Shown here: positions 42,012-51,056 of the stretch, piece by piece
How positions within the stretch are numbered: the first letter of the stretch is position 1
Layout of the letters: every line of letters begins with the position of its first letter
Origin: Actinoplanes auranticolor
GTDB lineage: Bacteria > Actinomycetota > Actinomycetes > Mycobacteriales > Micromonosporaceae
Assembly (NCBI RefSeq): GCF_018332655.1
Contig: NZ_BOQL01000015.1
Span: 20,830-84,829 of the forward strand
DNA length: 64,000 nt
Reading direction: 5' to 3'
Position numbers and translations under genes: made by a program
The notes under the pieces: model-generated
What the model was told of the DNA's origin: nothing
Database searches by the model: none
Seen by the model: only the letters and a program-made list of their open reading frames with translations

Positions 42012-42962
42012 CTAAGGCGTTGCCGCGGCGAGGCGGGCCGCGAGGGTCCGGATGTGGTCCACCAGCTCGGCGGGCTCGTGCACCTGAAAGTCGAAACCCA
42101 TGGTCGTCACATAGATGGCCAGCTCGTCGAGCGAGTGCGATCCGGTCCGCAGAGTGCAGCTGTGTTCGTCGATCGGCTCCAGAGCTCCCGTGGTCGGAGA
42201 GATCCGTTCTGCCGCGGTCTCGGCGTCGACGTGCAGGGTGAACCGCGCCTGGTAGCGGTAGGCCGAGGTGGAGATCGCCCGGGAGGTGTAGCCGCTGAGG
42301 TCGGGTTCCGGCGGGGTGCGCGGGGTGAAGCGGGGCCCGGTCGGCGTACGCGGTTGCAGGCGGTCCACCCGGTAGGTGCGCCAGTCCTGGCGGTCGACGT
42401 CCCAGCCGAGGAGGTACCAGCGCCGGCCGGCGTGTACCAGCCGGTGCGGCTCGGTCGTACGGATGGCGCTGGTGCCGTCGTGGGTGCGGTAGTCGAAGCG
42501 CAGGCAGAGTGAGTCGCGGCACGCGACGGCGATGGCGGTGAGGGTGTTCGGGTCGGCGGCGGGACCGGTGTGCGCCATCGGCACCGTCACCGTCTGCAGG
42601 GCGTTGATCCGATGGCGCAGGCGGGACGGCAGCAGCTGTTCGAGTTTGGCCAGCGCCCGCACCGAGGTTTCCTCGATGCCGGTGATCGAGCCCCCGGCGG
42701 CGGTGCGCAGGCCCATCGCGATCGCGACGGCTTCGTCGTCGTCCAGCAGCAGCGGCGGTACGTCGGCGCCGGCGCTGAGCCGATAACCCGCCGTGCCCGC
42801 CCGGGCCAGCACCGGGTAACCGAGCGCCCGCAGCCGCTCGATGTCGCGGCGCACGGTACGCGGGGTGATCTTCAGTCGCTCGGCCAGTTCGGCCCCGGAC
42901 CAGTCCCGTCGGGTCTGCAGGAGCGCGAGCAGTCGCAGCAGTCGTGCCGGGGTTTCCCACAT
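42012..42962 (-). CDS. WYL-domain transcription regulator
   Basis: 316 residues from ATG 42962. An N-terminal HTH_11 (LLALLQTRRDWSGAELAERLKITPRTVRRDIERL in outline), the WYL core (RRWYLLGWDVDRQDWRTYRVDRL, with the ligand-contact residues) and a C-terminal WCX region are present. These regulators often sense nucleotides or small ligands. Divergent from an epoxide hydrolase gene with a perfect 7-7-7 dyad between; it presumably regulates that gene. Confidence 0.93.
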   Translation of the reverse strand: MWETPARLLRLLALLQTRRDWSGAELAERLKITPRTVRRDIERLRALGYPVLARAGTAGYRLSAGADVPPLLLDDDEAVAIAMGLRTAAGGSITGIEETSVRALAKLEQLLPSRLRHRINALQTVTVPMAHTGPAADPNTLTAIAVACRDSLCLRFDYRTHDGTSAIRTTEPHRLVHAGRRWYLLGWDVDRQDWRTYRVDRLQPRTPTGPRFTPRTPPEPDLSGYTSRAISTSAYRYQARFTLHVDAETAAERISPTTGALEPIDEHSCTLRTGSHSLDELAIYVTTMGFDFQVHEPAELVDHIRTLAARLAAATP

Positions 42963-42983
42963 GAACGAAAGTCTGTCACCCGG

Positions 42984-43004
42984 CTAGGACCGATGCTGTC
43001 CTAG
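42984..43004. promoter_or_regulatory. Perfect 7-7-7 dyad, WYL-regulator operator candidate
   Basis: CTAGGAC (42984-42990), seven bases, GTCCTAG (42998-43004) lies between the divergent WYL-regulator and epoxide hydrolase genes, 22 bp from each start. Confidence 0.65.
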
Positions 43005-43025
43005 GCGGCCAATAGCGTTGTGGGC

Positions 43026-44180
43026 ATGGCAGACAACAGCGCAATCCGGCCCTTCACCATCGCGATCCCCCAGGCCGATCTGGACGACCTGCGGGACCGG
43101 CTCGCCCGGACCCGATGGACGACGGACCTGCCCGGTGTCGGCTGGAGCCGCGGCGTGCCGGTCAGCTACCTCCGGGGGCTCGCCGAATACTGGCGCGACG
43201 GCTACGACTGGCGCGTGCACGAGCGGGAGCTGAACAGCTACCCGCAGTTCACCACCGAGATCGACGGTCAGAACATCCACTTCCTGCATGTCCGCTCGCC
43301 CGAGCCGGACGCGCTGCCGCTGATCCTGACCCACGGCTGGCCCGGCTCGATCGTCGAGTTCCTGAACGTCATCGGCCCGCTGACCGATCCCCGCGCGTAC
43401 GGCGGCAACCCGGCGGACGCGTTCCATGTGGTGATCCCGTCGATCCCGGGCAGCGGGTTCTCCGGGCCGACCCGCGCGGCCGGCTGGGACACCAACCGGG
43501 TGACCAGGGCGTTCGCCGAGTTGATGGACCGGCTCGGCTACGAGCGCTACGGCGCACAGGGCGGCGACACCGGCGCGGTCGTCTCACCGGGACTCGGCCG
43601 GCTCAACCCCGGCAAGGTCGTCGGCGTACACGCTAACGGGCTGTCGGCGTTCACGCCGATCGACCCGGACGAGGTGGCGGAGCTGACCGACGCCGAGCGG
43701 GCACGGCTGGCGCGCCTGGAGTACCTGAACGCCGAGCAGTCCGGTTACGCCATGATCCAGATCAGCCGGCCCCAGACCCTCGCGCACGGCCTGCACGACT
43801 CCCCGGCCGGGCAGCTGGCCTGGATCGTGGAGAAGTTCAAGGAGTGGACCGATCCCGCCGCCGACCTGCCCGAGGACGCGGTGGACCGGGACCTGCTGCT
43901 CACCAACGTGACGCTGTACTGGCTGACCGGCACTGCCGGATCCTCGGCCAACAGCTACTACGAGACCGCGCACGCCGGCGCGTGGGGTGCGAGCGAGCGG
44001 TCCCCGGTGCCGACCGGCGTCGCGGTGTTCCCGCACGACGTGTCGATCCGGCGCACCGTCGAGAGGGAACACAACGTCGTGCACTGGACCGAGTTCGACC
44101 GCGGCGGCCACTTCGCGGCCATGGAAGCCCCGGACCTGTTCATCGGCGACGTCCGCGCATTCTTCGCCGGACTGCGCTGA
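43026..44180 (+). CDS. Epoxide hydrolase (EHN-domain alpha/beta hydrolase)
   Basis: 384 residues from ATG 43026 (GTG 43020 alternative). The N-terminal EHN cap region ([25 protein letters not shown]) is followed by HGWPGS oxyanion loop, nucleophile aspartate in GGDTG, and near the end [11 protein letters not shown] with the catalytic histidine. Hydrolyses epoxides to diols; substrate unknown. Transcribed divergently from a WYL regulator with a shared dyad, so likely inducible detoxification. Confidence 0.93.
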   Translation: MADNSAIRPFTIAIPQADLDDLRDRLARTRWTTDLPGVGWSRGVPVSYLRGLAEYWRDGYDWRVHERELNSYPQFTTEIDGQNIHFLHVRSPEPDALPLILTHGWPGSIVEFLNVIGPLTDPRAYGGNPADAFHVVIPSIPGSGFSGPTRAAGWDTNRVTRAFAELMDRLGYERYGAQGGDTGAVVSPGLGRLNPGKVVGVHANGLSAFTPIDPDEVAELTDAERARLARLEYLNAEQSGYAMIQISRPQTLAHGLHDSPAGQLAWIVEKFKEWTDPAADLPEDAVDRDLLLTNVTLYWLTGTAGSSANSYYETAHAGAWGASERSPVPTGVAVFPHDVSIRRTVEREHNVVHWTEFDRGGHFAAMEAPDLFIGDVRAFFAGLR

Positions 44181-44209
44181 ACGGCCGCAGGCGCCGATAG
44201 GTTTGCGGC

Positions 44210-45598
44210 ATGTCATCGATCCCGACGGAACTGTTGCCGGATACTCGTCGTGCGCTGGTTCACCGGCTGGCCACTGGTCAGGTGAAGGGACGGGCGCCTT
44301 CGGTCGTCGCTGCCGTGGTGCGTGACGGCCGTCCGGTGTGGGTGGACGGTTGGGGAACGGTGGACGGCCGCGTGCCGGATGGTGACATCCAGTACCGGAT
44401 CGGCTCGATCACCAAGACCTTCGTGGCGGTGCTGGTGCTGCGCCTGCGCGACGAGGGGCGACTCGCGCTGACCGACCCGCTGGCCGAGCACCTGCCCGGC
44501 ACAGTGGCGGGCGAGGCCACGGTCGGTGCCTTGCTGGCGCATACCGCCGGGCTGGTCGCCGAGGCGCCCGGGCCGTGGTGGGAACGGACCCCGGGCGCCC
44601 TGCGACCTGAGCTGGCCGACGTGCTGGGCAGGGAGCCGCAGGTGCATCCGGCGGGACAGCGCCACCACTACTCCAACCCCGGCTTTGCGCTGCTCGGCGC
44701 GCTGGTGCAGCGGATTCGCGGTCAGGCGTGGGACGACGTGCTGCGGCGCGAGGTGCTGGAACCGCTCGGGATGACCCGTACCAGCCTGCTGCCGGTCGCG
44801 CCGCACGCCACGGGCTGGGCGGTGCACCCCTGGGCTGATGTGCTGCAGGCGGAGCCCGCCGTGGACACCGGTCTGATGGCACCCGCCGGGCAGTTGTGGT
44901 CGACCGCGACGGACCTGGCCACGTTCGCCGCGTTCCTCATCAACGGCGACGACCGGGTGCTCGACGCGGACACTCTGGCGCAGATGCGCACTCCCGCCAG
45001 TCCCCCGGAGGCGACGGACTGGGACCACGGGTACGGGCTCGGCATGCAGCTGCTGCGCCGCGAAGGCCGGCTGCTGGCCGGGCACACCGGCTCGATGCCG
45101 GGCTTCGTCGCCGCCGTGTGGGTCAGCCCCGACGACGCTCTGGGCGCGGTCGTGATGGGTAACGTGACCACCGGCCTGGCCGTCGGATCTCTCGCCGCGG
45201 ACCTGGTGCAGACGGTCGCCGAGCGGGAGCCGCGGATCCCGGCGCCGTGGCGTCCACTGCCCTCGGTCGCGCCGCAGCTCCTGGAGATCGCCGGCCCGTG
45301 GTACTGGGGCCCGGCCCCGTACGTGTTGCGCCCGCTGGCCGATGGCTTCGTGGAGCTGGCCCCCTTGCCGGGTGGCGGGCGTGGCACCCGGCTGCGTCCC
45401 ACCGGAGACGACAGCTGGCAGGGGCTCAACGGCTACTTCGCCGGCGAGCGGCTGCGGGTGCAACGCGACGCCGCGGGCGCAGTCAGCCACCTGGATCTGG
45501 GCACCTTCGTCTTCACCCGGCAGCCCTACCATCCGGCGGAGGCAGTGCCCGGCGGTATCGACCCGGCCGGCTGGCAGGCCGGCTGGCAGGCCGGCTGA
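44210..45598 (+). CDS. Beta-lactamase-family serine hydrolase
   Basis: 462 residues from ATG 44210. The beta-lactamase/DD-peptidase fold shows S-x-x-K as SITK (about 66-69), tyrosine motif YSN (HHYSNPGF) and the KTG-like HTG (LAGHTGSMPG). No signal peptide, so cytoplasmic or unconventional. The C-terminal 115 residues form a separate beta-rich domain ending in the tandem repeat AGWQAGWQAG. Family members act as esterases, carboxypeptidases or amidases. The next gene is a secreted relative. Confidence 0.9.
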   Translation: MSSIPTELLPDTRRALVHRLATGQVKGRAPSVVAAVVRDGRPVWVDGWGTVDGRVPDGDIQYRIGSITKTFVAVLVLRLRDEGRLALTDPLAEHLPGTVAGEATVGALLAHTAGLVAEAPGPWWERTPGALRPELADVLGREPQVHPAGQRHHYSNPGFALLGALVQRIRGQAWDDVLRREVLEPLGMTRTSLLPVAPHATGWAVHPWADVLQAEPAVDTGLMAPAGQLWSTATDLATFAAFLINGDDRVLDADTLAQMRTPASPPEATDWDHGYGLGMQLLRREGRLLAGHTGSMPGFVAAVWVSPDDALGAVVMGNVTTGLAVGSLAADLVQTVAEREPRIPAPWRPLPSVAPQLLEIAGPWYWGPAPYVLRPLADGFVELAPLPGGGRGTRLRPTGDDSWQGLNGYFAGERLRVQRDAAGAVSHLDLGTFVFTRQPYHPAEAVPGGIDPAGWQAGWQAG

Positions 45599-45700
45599 GC
45601 TCCCGGCGGTGGCGGGGCATCCGGTCCCTCGCACGGGGGACAGCCGACTGTCCACTCCGTGGGGACGTTTTCCGGAGGTGATCTCTCTAGCGTCGTCGGC

Positions 45701-46927
45701 ATGAAGAAATCACTTGTGGCAGTTGTCGCGACGGCGACGGTGGTGGGAACCGCCATGGCCGGCATCGGGGTCGCTCAGGCGAGGACCTCCGACCGGCCGC
45801 CGGTCTCCTTCCGGCCGGGCCTGACCGCGATACTGCAGGCCGACGCGGACACCCTGCGGAAGTACGGCGCGCCGGGCGTGCTGGTCGAATTGGCGACGCC
45901 GCGGGGCGATGTGCGGGTGCGCAGCGGGTACGGCAACGTCGCCGAGCGCACCCCGGTCCCGTGGGACGCGAAGTTCCGGATCGGCAGCTACACCAAGACG
46001 TACGTGGCGGCGACCGTGCTGCAGCTCGTCGGCGAGCGCAAGGTGTCCCTGGACGACAAGGTCGAACGGTTCCTGCCCGGCCTGATCCGGAGCAAGGGCA
46101 ACGACGGCCGGAGGATCACCGTCCGGCAGCTCCTGCAGCACACCAGCGGCCTGCCCGAATACTTCAACGGCGTGACCGACTCCAACACCGCCGAGGGCTT
46201 CCTGAAGACCCGGTTCCGGACCTACACCGACACCCAGCTCGTCGGCCTGTCGATGCAGTTCCCGTCCGAGTTCGCGCCCGGCTCGGGCTGGGGTTACTCC
46301 AACACCAACTACGTCGTGGCCGGGATGATCATCAACGAGATCACCGGCCACACCTGGCAGCACGAGGTCCGCAAGCGGATCGTCGGACCGCTCGGCCTGC
46401 GGGACACGTACCTGCCGGGCATCAGCGCGACGATCCCGCGCCCGCACGCGGTGGGCTACCAGCGGTTCGCCGGACCGGGTGCGACGCCGGAGGATCCCCG
46501 CTACGGCGAGCCGATCGACGCCACGCGGCTGAACCCGTCCATGGCCGACGCCGCCGGCGAGATGATCAGTACGGCCGACGACGCCAACACCTTCCTGCGG
46601 GCGCTGATGACCGGCAAGGTGCTCAAGCGCGCCCAGCTCGCCGAGATGCTGCGGACCGTGGAGACCAGCGACGCGCTGCGGGACAGGTGGCCCGGCGCCC
46701 GGTACGGCCTGGGCATCCTCTGGGCGACGAACTCGTGCGGCGGGTACTGGACCCACGGCGGCGACATCCCCGGTTTCATGACCCGCAACGGCGTGACCCC
46801 GGACGGCTCCCGGAGCGTCACGGTGTCGATCAACACCGACTCGCTCAAGCCCGACCCCGGCGTGCAGCTGCCCACTGCGGACATCTCCACCGACCTGGTC
46901 GACCACGCCCTCTGCAACGCCCGCTGA
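45701..46927 (+). CDS. Secreted beta-lactamase-family serine hydrolase (DD-carboxypeptidase-like)
   Basis: 408 residues from ATG 45701, after GGAGG at 45674-45678, a wide spacing. A signal peptide (about 1-29, ending VAQA) is followed by the S-x-x-K as SYTK, YSN in GWGYSNTNYV and H-G-G (WTHGGDIPG) in place of KTG. The sequence resembles actinobacterial D-alanyl-D-alanine carboxypeptidase R61-like enzymes. Probably acts on cell wall or peptide esters. Separate promoter from its upstream paralogue, 102 bp away. Confidence 0.92.
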   Translation: MKKSLVAVVATATVVGTAMAGIGVAQARTSDRPPVSFRPGLTAILQADADTLRKYGAPGVLVELATPRGDVRVRSGYGNVAERTPVPWDAKFRIGSYTKTYVAATVLQLVGERKVSLDDKVERFLPGLIRSKGNDGRRITVRQLLQHTSGLPEYFNGVTDSNTAEGFLKTRFRTYTDTQLVGLSMQFPSEFAPGSGWGYSNTNYVVAGMIINEITGHTWQHEVRKRIVGPLGLRDTYLPGISATIPRPHAVGYQRFAGPGATPEDPRYGEPIDATRLNPSMADAAGEMISTADDANTFLRALMTGKVLKRAQLAEMLRTVETSDALRDRWPGARYGLGILWATNSCGGYWTHGGDIPGFMTRNGVTPDGSRSVTVSINTDSLKPDPGVQLPTADISTDLVDHALCNAR

Positions 46928-47199
46928 GCCGTCCCGGCACCCGGCCACACGTGGGGCCGCGCCCGATCTTCGTTTCCGGTCTTGCTGCCGCGGTGGCCGC
47001 AGTGGCATGTGCGGAGGAGCCGGCAGAAGGATCAGGTGCCGGCGATCGGACGGCGCCGGGCCGCCGCGGGGGAGACCGGCTCGCACCAGCTCATCGACGA
47101 TCTCGGGTTCGAGGTGACCGGCGGCTTTCCGCGGGCGTGACGAGGTGGTGGTCGAGGGGGTGTGCAGCGGCCACATCGTCGGTGCGCCCCGTTCTCCGG

Positions 47200-47453
47200 C
47201 AGGCCGGCCCGCCAGCCGCGGAGCAACGCGCCCAGCGTCTGCCGGGCGCGCCGCCGGGCGCGCTCCTTGCCGTTCATGACCTGATAGAGGTGCGGATGCC
47301 CGCCCGCGAACCGGACGTACTCGGACGCGGGCTGCATCAAGCGCCGGTCGATGTCGGGCTCCCGGCGGCCTGCTCGAGATCGGCCATCATCAGGCGATAC
47401 CCGTGGGCGACCAACTTCAGGACGAGCCCGGCAGGAACCCTTTCGGGCACCAT
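47200..47453 (-). pseudogene. TetR-type regulator remnant
   Basis: From ATG 47453 the minus strand reads VLKLVAHGYRLMMADLEQAA, like the end of a TetR DNA-binding domain and first ligand helix, stops at 47337, and the homology continues in another frame with YVRFAGGHPHLYQVMNG, typical of TetR C-terminal domains, fading by about 47200. The helix-turn-helix proper and the C-terminus are missing. The rest of 46928-47199 has no recognisable gene. The remnant start touches the GNAT gene start on the other strand. Confidence 0.45.
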
Positions 47454-48248
47454 ATGACCATGGTCGATACCGCCGCCCTCCTGGCCGCCTACGACGGCCA
47501 GATGCGTATGGCTCCCGGCGTCGTCCCGTCCGGCTACACCCACGAGTACGACGGCCCGCTCCTGCGGATCGTCGGCGCCCACGTCGGACGGATCCGGGCC
47601 CCGCGCGACGTCGGCGTGACCGGCGCCGAGCTCGACCGCCTGATCGCCCGCCAGCGGGACTACTTCCACGCCCGCGGCCAGGGTGTCGAATGGAAGCTGC
47701 GAGCCCACGACCTGCCCACGGATCTGCCCGAGCGCCTGGTCGCGGCCGGCTTCGTACCGGAGGCTCCGTCGACCGTGCTGCTCGGCCGGGCCGACGAGGT
47801 GGCCGCGGATCCGGTCCTGCCCGACGGTGTCACGCTGCGGCAGGTCAGCCGGGCCGAGGATCTGCGCCGCTTCGCCGACCACCAGACCGAGGTCATCGGG
47901 ACGGACTGTTCCTGGGTCGCGGCCGACCTCGGCGCCCAGGTGTCGGCCGATCCCGGCCTGATCACCGTCCTGGTCGCCGAGGCCGGTGACCGGGTCGTCT
48001 GTACCGCCGTCGCGGTGTACTTACCGGGCACCGAGTTCGTCGCGCTGCTCGGCGGCGCGACCCTGCCGGCCTGGCAGGGACGCGGGCTCTATCGCGCCAT
48101 GATCGCCGCCCGGGCCCGGGAGGCCGTCGCCCGTGGTTTCCGGCTGCTGCACGTCGACGCGTCCCCGGCCAGCGCGCCCATCCTGCGCCGGTGCGGCTTC
48201 CACGAGATCACTACCTCGACGCACTACCAGTGGACGCCGCCGCAGTAG
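47454..48248 (+). CDS. GNAT-family acetyltransferase
   Basis: 264 residues from ATG 47454 (ATG 47460 alternative). The N-terminal part (1-120) is a second, non-canonical GNAT-like or linker domain; the C-terminal part has the acetyl-CoA loop LPAWQGRGLYRAMIAARAREA (Q/R-x-x-G-x-G/A pattern) and RRCGFHEITTSTHYQW at the end. Family members acetylate small molecules or peptides. Single gene, with no clear partner. Confidence 0.9.
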   Translation: MTMVDTAALLAAYDGQMRMAPGVVPSGYTHEYDGPLLRIVGAHVGRIRAPRDVGVTGAELDRLIARQRDYFHARGQGVEWKLRAHDLPTDLPERLVAAGFVPEAPSTVLLGRADEVAADPVLPDGVTLRQVSRAEDLRRFADHQTEVIGTDCSWVAADLGAQVSADPGLITVLVAEAGDRVVCTAVAVYLPGTEFVALLGGATLPAWQGRGLYRAMIAARAREAVARGFRLLHVDASPASAPILRRCGFHEITTSTHYQWTPPQ

Positions 48249-48265
48249 CCGGGAAACGCCTGCGG

Positions 48266-48649
48266 TCAGGTCAGCACCCAGCGTCTGACCAGCGCGACGA
48301 CCTGCGCCTGCCGTGCGGTGACGGCGGCGAGGTCGGGGAAGTCGACGACGGCCCGGTCCGGCGCCGGCCAGGTCATCAGCCCGGTGGGATCCTCGAAGGT
48401 GAATCCGGCGGTGTCCGCGCGGACCTTCGCGCCGCGGTGGAAGATCAGCTGAAGCTTGCCGCGGGGCTGCAGGCGGAACGTGACCCGGTCCTGGCCGCCG
48501 TGGCAGAAGCTCGGCGCGTTCCACTTCACGTGCTCGGTGATCGCCGGATCGCAAGCCAGGATCGCGGCCCTGAGCTGCAGCACGCCCTCCTTGAGCGGGT
48601 GCTCCAGCTCCTTCAGGTACTGTTCGACGTCCGCCGACGGGGTGCCCAT
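48266..48649 (-). CDS. DUF1801 protein
   Basis: 127 residues from ATG 48649. The pattern VEQYLKELEHPLKEGVLQLRAAIL...HVKWNAPSFCHGGQDRVTF is DUF1801 (YdhG-like). Small soluble protein of unknown role, sometimes linked to iron or stress proteins. It ends near the convergent GNAT gene. Upstream, on the same strand, is an XRE regulator gene at only 5 bp, so the two are probably co-transcribed. Confidence 0.85.
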   Translation of the reverse strand: MGTPSADVEQYLKELEHPLKEGVLQLRAAILACDPAITEHVKWNAPSFCHGGQDRVTFRLQPRGKLQLIFHRGAKVRADTAGFTFEDPTGLMTWPAPDRAVVDFPDLAAVTARQAQVVALVRRWVLT

Positions 48650-48654
48650 CCGGG

Positions 48655-48921
48655 CTAGGACGCCTGCCGGACGGCGGTGTCGGCCAGCCACACCTCGGCC
48701 AGCTCGCTCAGCGGGATGTCGAGCACCTCGCTGAGACAGACCACCGTGCCGAACGCCGGCGCGGGCAGGCGGCCCACCTCGATCTTGCGCAGCGTCTCCG
48801 GGGAGATGCCGGCGGCCAGGGCCACCTCGACGAGGCTGCGGCCGGTCCGCGCGGCCCGCAGGGCGGCTCCGAGTCGCCGGCCGGCGGCGATCTGTTCGGC
48901 GGTGAGCGGTTGGCGAACCAT
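48655..48921 (-). CDS. XRE-family helix-turn-helix regulator
   Basis: 88 residues from ATG 48921. The HTH core reads LGAALRAARTGRSLVEVALAAGISPETLRKIEVG. Divergent from the methionine aminopeptidase gene, with the dyad GGTAT-AAAA-ATACC centred between them; XRE genes beside a type I methionine aminopeptidase are a recurring actinobacterial arrangement in my recollection. Likely autoregulates and regulates the aminopeptidase gene. Confidence 0.9.
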   Translation of the reverse strand: MVRQPLTAEQIAAGRRLGAALRAARTGRSLVEVALAAGISPETLRKIEVGRLPAPAFGTVVCLSEVLDIPLSELAEVWLADTAVRQAS

Positions 48922-48960
48922 GCCAGCAGGATAGCCCCCGGAGCCGCCCCGGCCGAGCGT

Positions 48961-48974
48961 GGTATAAAAATACC
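48961..48974. promoter_or_regulatory. XRE operator candidate overlapping promoter
   Basis: GGTAT (48961-48965), AAAA, ATACC (48970-48974) is a perfect dyad in an AT-rich spot that would overlap a -10 element, midway between the divergent XRE and aminopeptidase genes. Confidence 0.6.
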
Positions 48975-48996
48975 GCATTCGGAGAGGGAGGCTGTC

Positions 48997-49812
48997 GTGA
49001 TCGAGCTCAAATCCCCCGCAGAGGTGGAGCGGATGGCCGTGACCGGCCAGTTCGTCGGCGAGCTACTGGCGGAGCTCGGCGCGGCCACCGCCGTCGGGGT
49101 CAACCTGATGGACCTCGAGCACCTGGCCCGCCGGCGGATCAAGGAACGCGGCGCCGAGTCGTGCTACTGGGACTACTCACCCTCGTTCGGCCGGGGCCCG
49201 TTCCGTCACGTGCTGTGCCTGTCGGTCAACGACGCGGTGCTGCACGGCCTGCCGCACGACTACGTGCTGCGCGACGGTGACCTGCTGAGCATCGACATGG
49301 CGGTCACGATCGACGGCTGGGCCGCCGACTCGGCGCTCTCGGTCATCGCCGGCACCCCCGACCCGGCCGATCAGAAGCTGATCGAGGCGACCGAGGTCGC
49401 GCTGGTGGCCGGGATCGGCGCCGCACAGGCCGGCGGGCACCTCGGTGACATCTCGGCCGCGATCGGCGAGGTCGCCGGGCGCTACGGCTACGGCGTCAAC
49501 GGCGAGTTCGGTGGGCACGGCATCGGGCGCACCATGCACGAGGCCCCGCACGTGGCCAACAGCGGCCGCCCCCGCCGGGGCATGCGGTTGGAGCCGGGGC
49601 TGACCCTCGCGATCGAGCCCTGGTTCTGCCGCGGCACCGACAAGATCAGGACCGACGAGGACGGGTGGACGATCCGGTCGGCCGACGGATCCCGTACGGC
49701 GCACTCCGAGCACACCGTGGCCATCACCGAGGCCGGCCCGCGCGTGCTGACCGGCCGTGACCGCGGCGAGCAGTCCCCGGCGACCCGCTCGACGCTCGCC
49801 GACCAGCGGTAG
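48997..49812 (+). CDS. map: Type I methionine aminopeptidase
   Basis: 271 residues from GTG 48997, with GGAGAGGGAGG upstream. Metal-ligand positions fit the family: HGLPHD, SIDMAVTIDGWAADSA (D and D), GGHGIGRTMHE (H), LAIEPWF (E) and TAHSEHTVAI (E). Removes initiator methionine when the next residue is small. The N-terminus lacks the zinc-finger extension. This is likely an extra copy rather than the ribosomal-operon map gene, and its regulator-linked promoter suggests conditional expression. Confidence 0.93.
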   Translation: MIELKSPAEVERMAVTGQFVGELLAELGAATAVGVNLMDLEHLARRRIKERGAESCYWDYSPSFGRGPFRHVLCLSVNDAVLHGLPHDYVLRDGDLLSIDMAVTIDGWAADSALSVIAGTPDPADQKLIEATEVALVAGIGAAQAGGHLGDISAAIGEVAGRYGYGVNGEFGGHGIGRTMHEAPHVANSGRPRRGMRLEPGLTLAIEPWFCRGTDKIRTDEDGWTIRSADGSRTAHSEHTVAITEAGPRVLTGRDRGEQSPATRSTLADQR

Positions 49813-49823
49813 CCCGCCCGGTT

Positions 49824-51056
49824 CTACCCCAGCTGGTCGCGGCGGCGGGTCAGGTACGCGATCTCGGCCGTGTTGCCCGCGAGCTCGATCGCTTTCCCGT
49901 ACGCCGCGCGGGCCGGCTGACTGCGGCCCAGCCGGCGCAGCAGGTCGGCACGCGTCGCGTGGAAGGCGTGATAGTCGGCCAGCTTGTCCTCCAGACGGTC
50001 GACGGCGGCTAGCGCCACCTCGGGACCGTCGAGCTCCGCCACCGCGATCGCCCGGTTCAGCGCCACGATCGGCGAGGAGTCGAGGCGCACCAGCTGGTCG
50101 TAGAGGGCGACGATCTGCGACCAGTCGGTGTCGCGGACGTCGCGGGCCGAGGTGTGCACGGCGTTGATCGCCGCGAGGATCTGGTAGCGGCCCGGTGCCA
50201 CCCGGGCGGCCAGGCGCTCGCGCACCAGCTGGTGGCCTTCGGCGATCAGGGCCGCGTCCCAGGCCCCGCGGTCCTGCTCGGCGAGGGTGACCAGCTCACC
50301 GTTGGCCGACACCCGGGCGGTGCGGCGGGCCTCGGTGAGCAGCATCAGCGCCAGCAGGCCGGCCACTTCGCCGTCGCCGGGCAGCAGCGCCCGGATCAGG
50401 CGGGTGAGCCGGATCGCCTCGGCGGTGAGGTCGTGGCGTACCGGATCGGTGCCGGGCCCGGTCGCCAGGTAGCCCTCGTTGAAGACCAGGAAGAGCACGG
50501 CCAGCACGCCGGACACGCGGGCCGGCAGATCCTCCGCGGACGGCACCCGGTACGGGATCCGCGCCGTTTTGATCTTGGCCTTGGCCCGGGTGATCCGTTG
50601 CCCCATGGCCGCCTCCTGCACCAGGAAGGCCCGGGCGATCTCGGGCATGCTCAGGCCGCCGACCATCCGCAGCGTCAGCGCCATCCGGGTCTCCATCGCC
50701 AGCGCCGGGTGGCAGCAGGTGAAGATCAGCCGGAGCCGCTCGTCCTCGATGGCCCCGACCGGCTCAGGTGGTTCGTCGTGGGACACCAGCTGAGCCTCCT
50801 TGTGCTTGTCCTCGCGCTTGTCCTCGCGCCGGATCCGGTCGATGGCCTTGCGGTTGGCGGTGGTGGTCAGCCAGGCGCCGGGGCTGGGCGGCACGCCGTC
50901 GGCCGGCCAGCGCTCGACGGCGGTCGCGAACGCCTCGGCCGCCGCCTCCTCGGCGATGTCCAGATCACCGAACCGCCTGGTGAGGGCGGCGACCACGCGC
51001 GCCCATTCCTCGCGGTGGGCGCGCGTGACAGCCTCGTCGACGTCGATCGGGGTCAC
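49824..51056 (-). CDS. ECF42-family RNA polymerase sigma factor with TPR-like extension
   Basis: 410 residues from GTG 51056, overlapping the stop of the DGPF/YCII gene (GTGA). Region 2 (VVAALTRRFGDLDIAEEAAAEAFATAVERW), PGAWLTTTANRKAIDRIRRE and region 4 with LTLRMVGGLSMPEIARAFLV are followed by a long C-terminal region (about 190-410) of helix pairs with AINAVHTSARDVRDTDWSQIVALYDQL, the TPR-like extension of ECF42 (DUF6596). No anti-sigma factor; the extension is thought to control activity. Confidence 0.93.
   Translation of the reverse strand: MTPIDVDEAVTRAHREEWARVVAALTRRFGDLDIAEEAAAEAFATAVERWPADGVPPSPGAWLTTTANRKAIDRIRREDKREDKHKEAQLVSHDEPPEPVGAIEDERLRLIFTCCHPALAMETRMALTLRMVGGLSMPEIARAFLVQEAAMGQRITRAKAKIKTARIPYRVPSAEDLPARVSGVLAVLFLVFNEGYLATGPGTDPVRHDLTAEAIRLTRLIRALLPGDGEVAGLLALMLLTEARRTARVSANGELVTLAEQDRGAWDAALIAEGHQLVRERLAARVAPGRYQILAAINAVHTSARDVRDTDWSQIVALYDQLVRLDSSPIVALNRAIAVAELDGPEVALAAVDRLEDKLADYHAFHATRADLLRRLGRSQPARAAYGKAIELAGNTAEIAYLTRRRDQLG

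Noticed and set aside
46928..47199. Possible F420-dependent reductase remnant (LIDDLGFEV-like residues)
   Set aside because: A single short resemblance without supporting motifs; not enough for a call.
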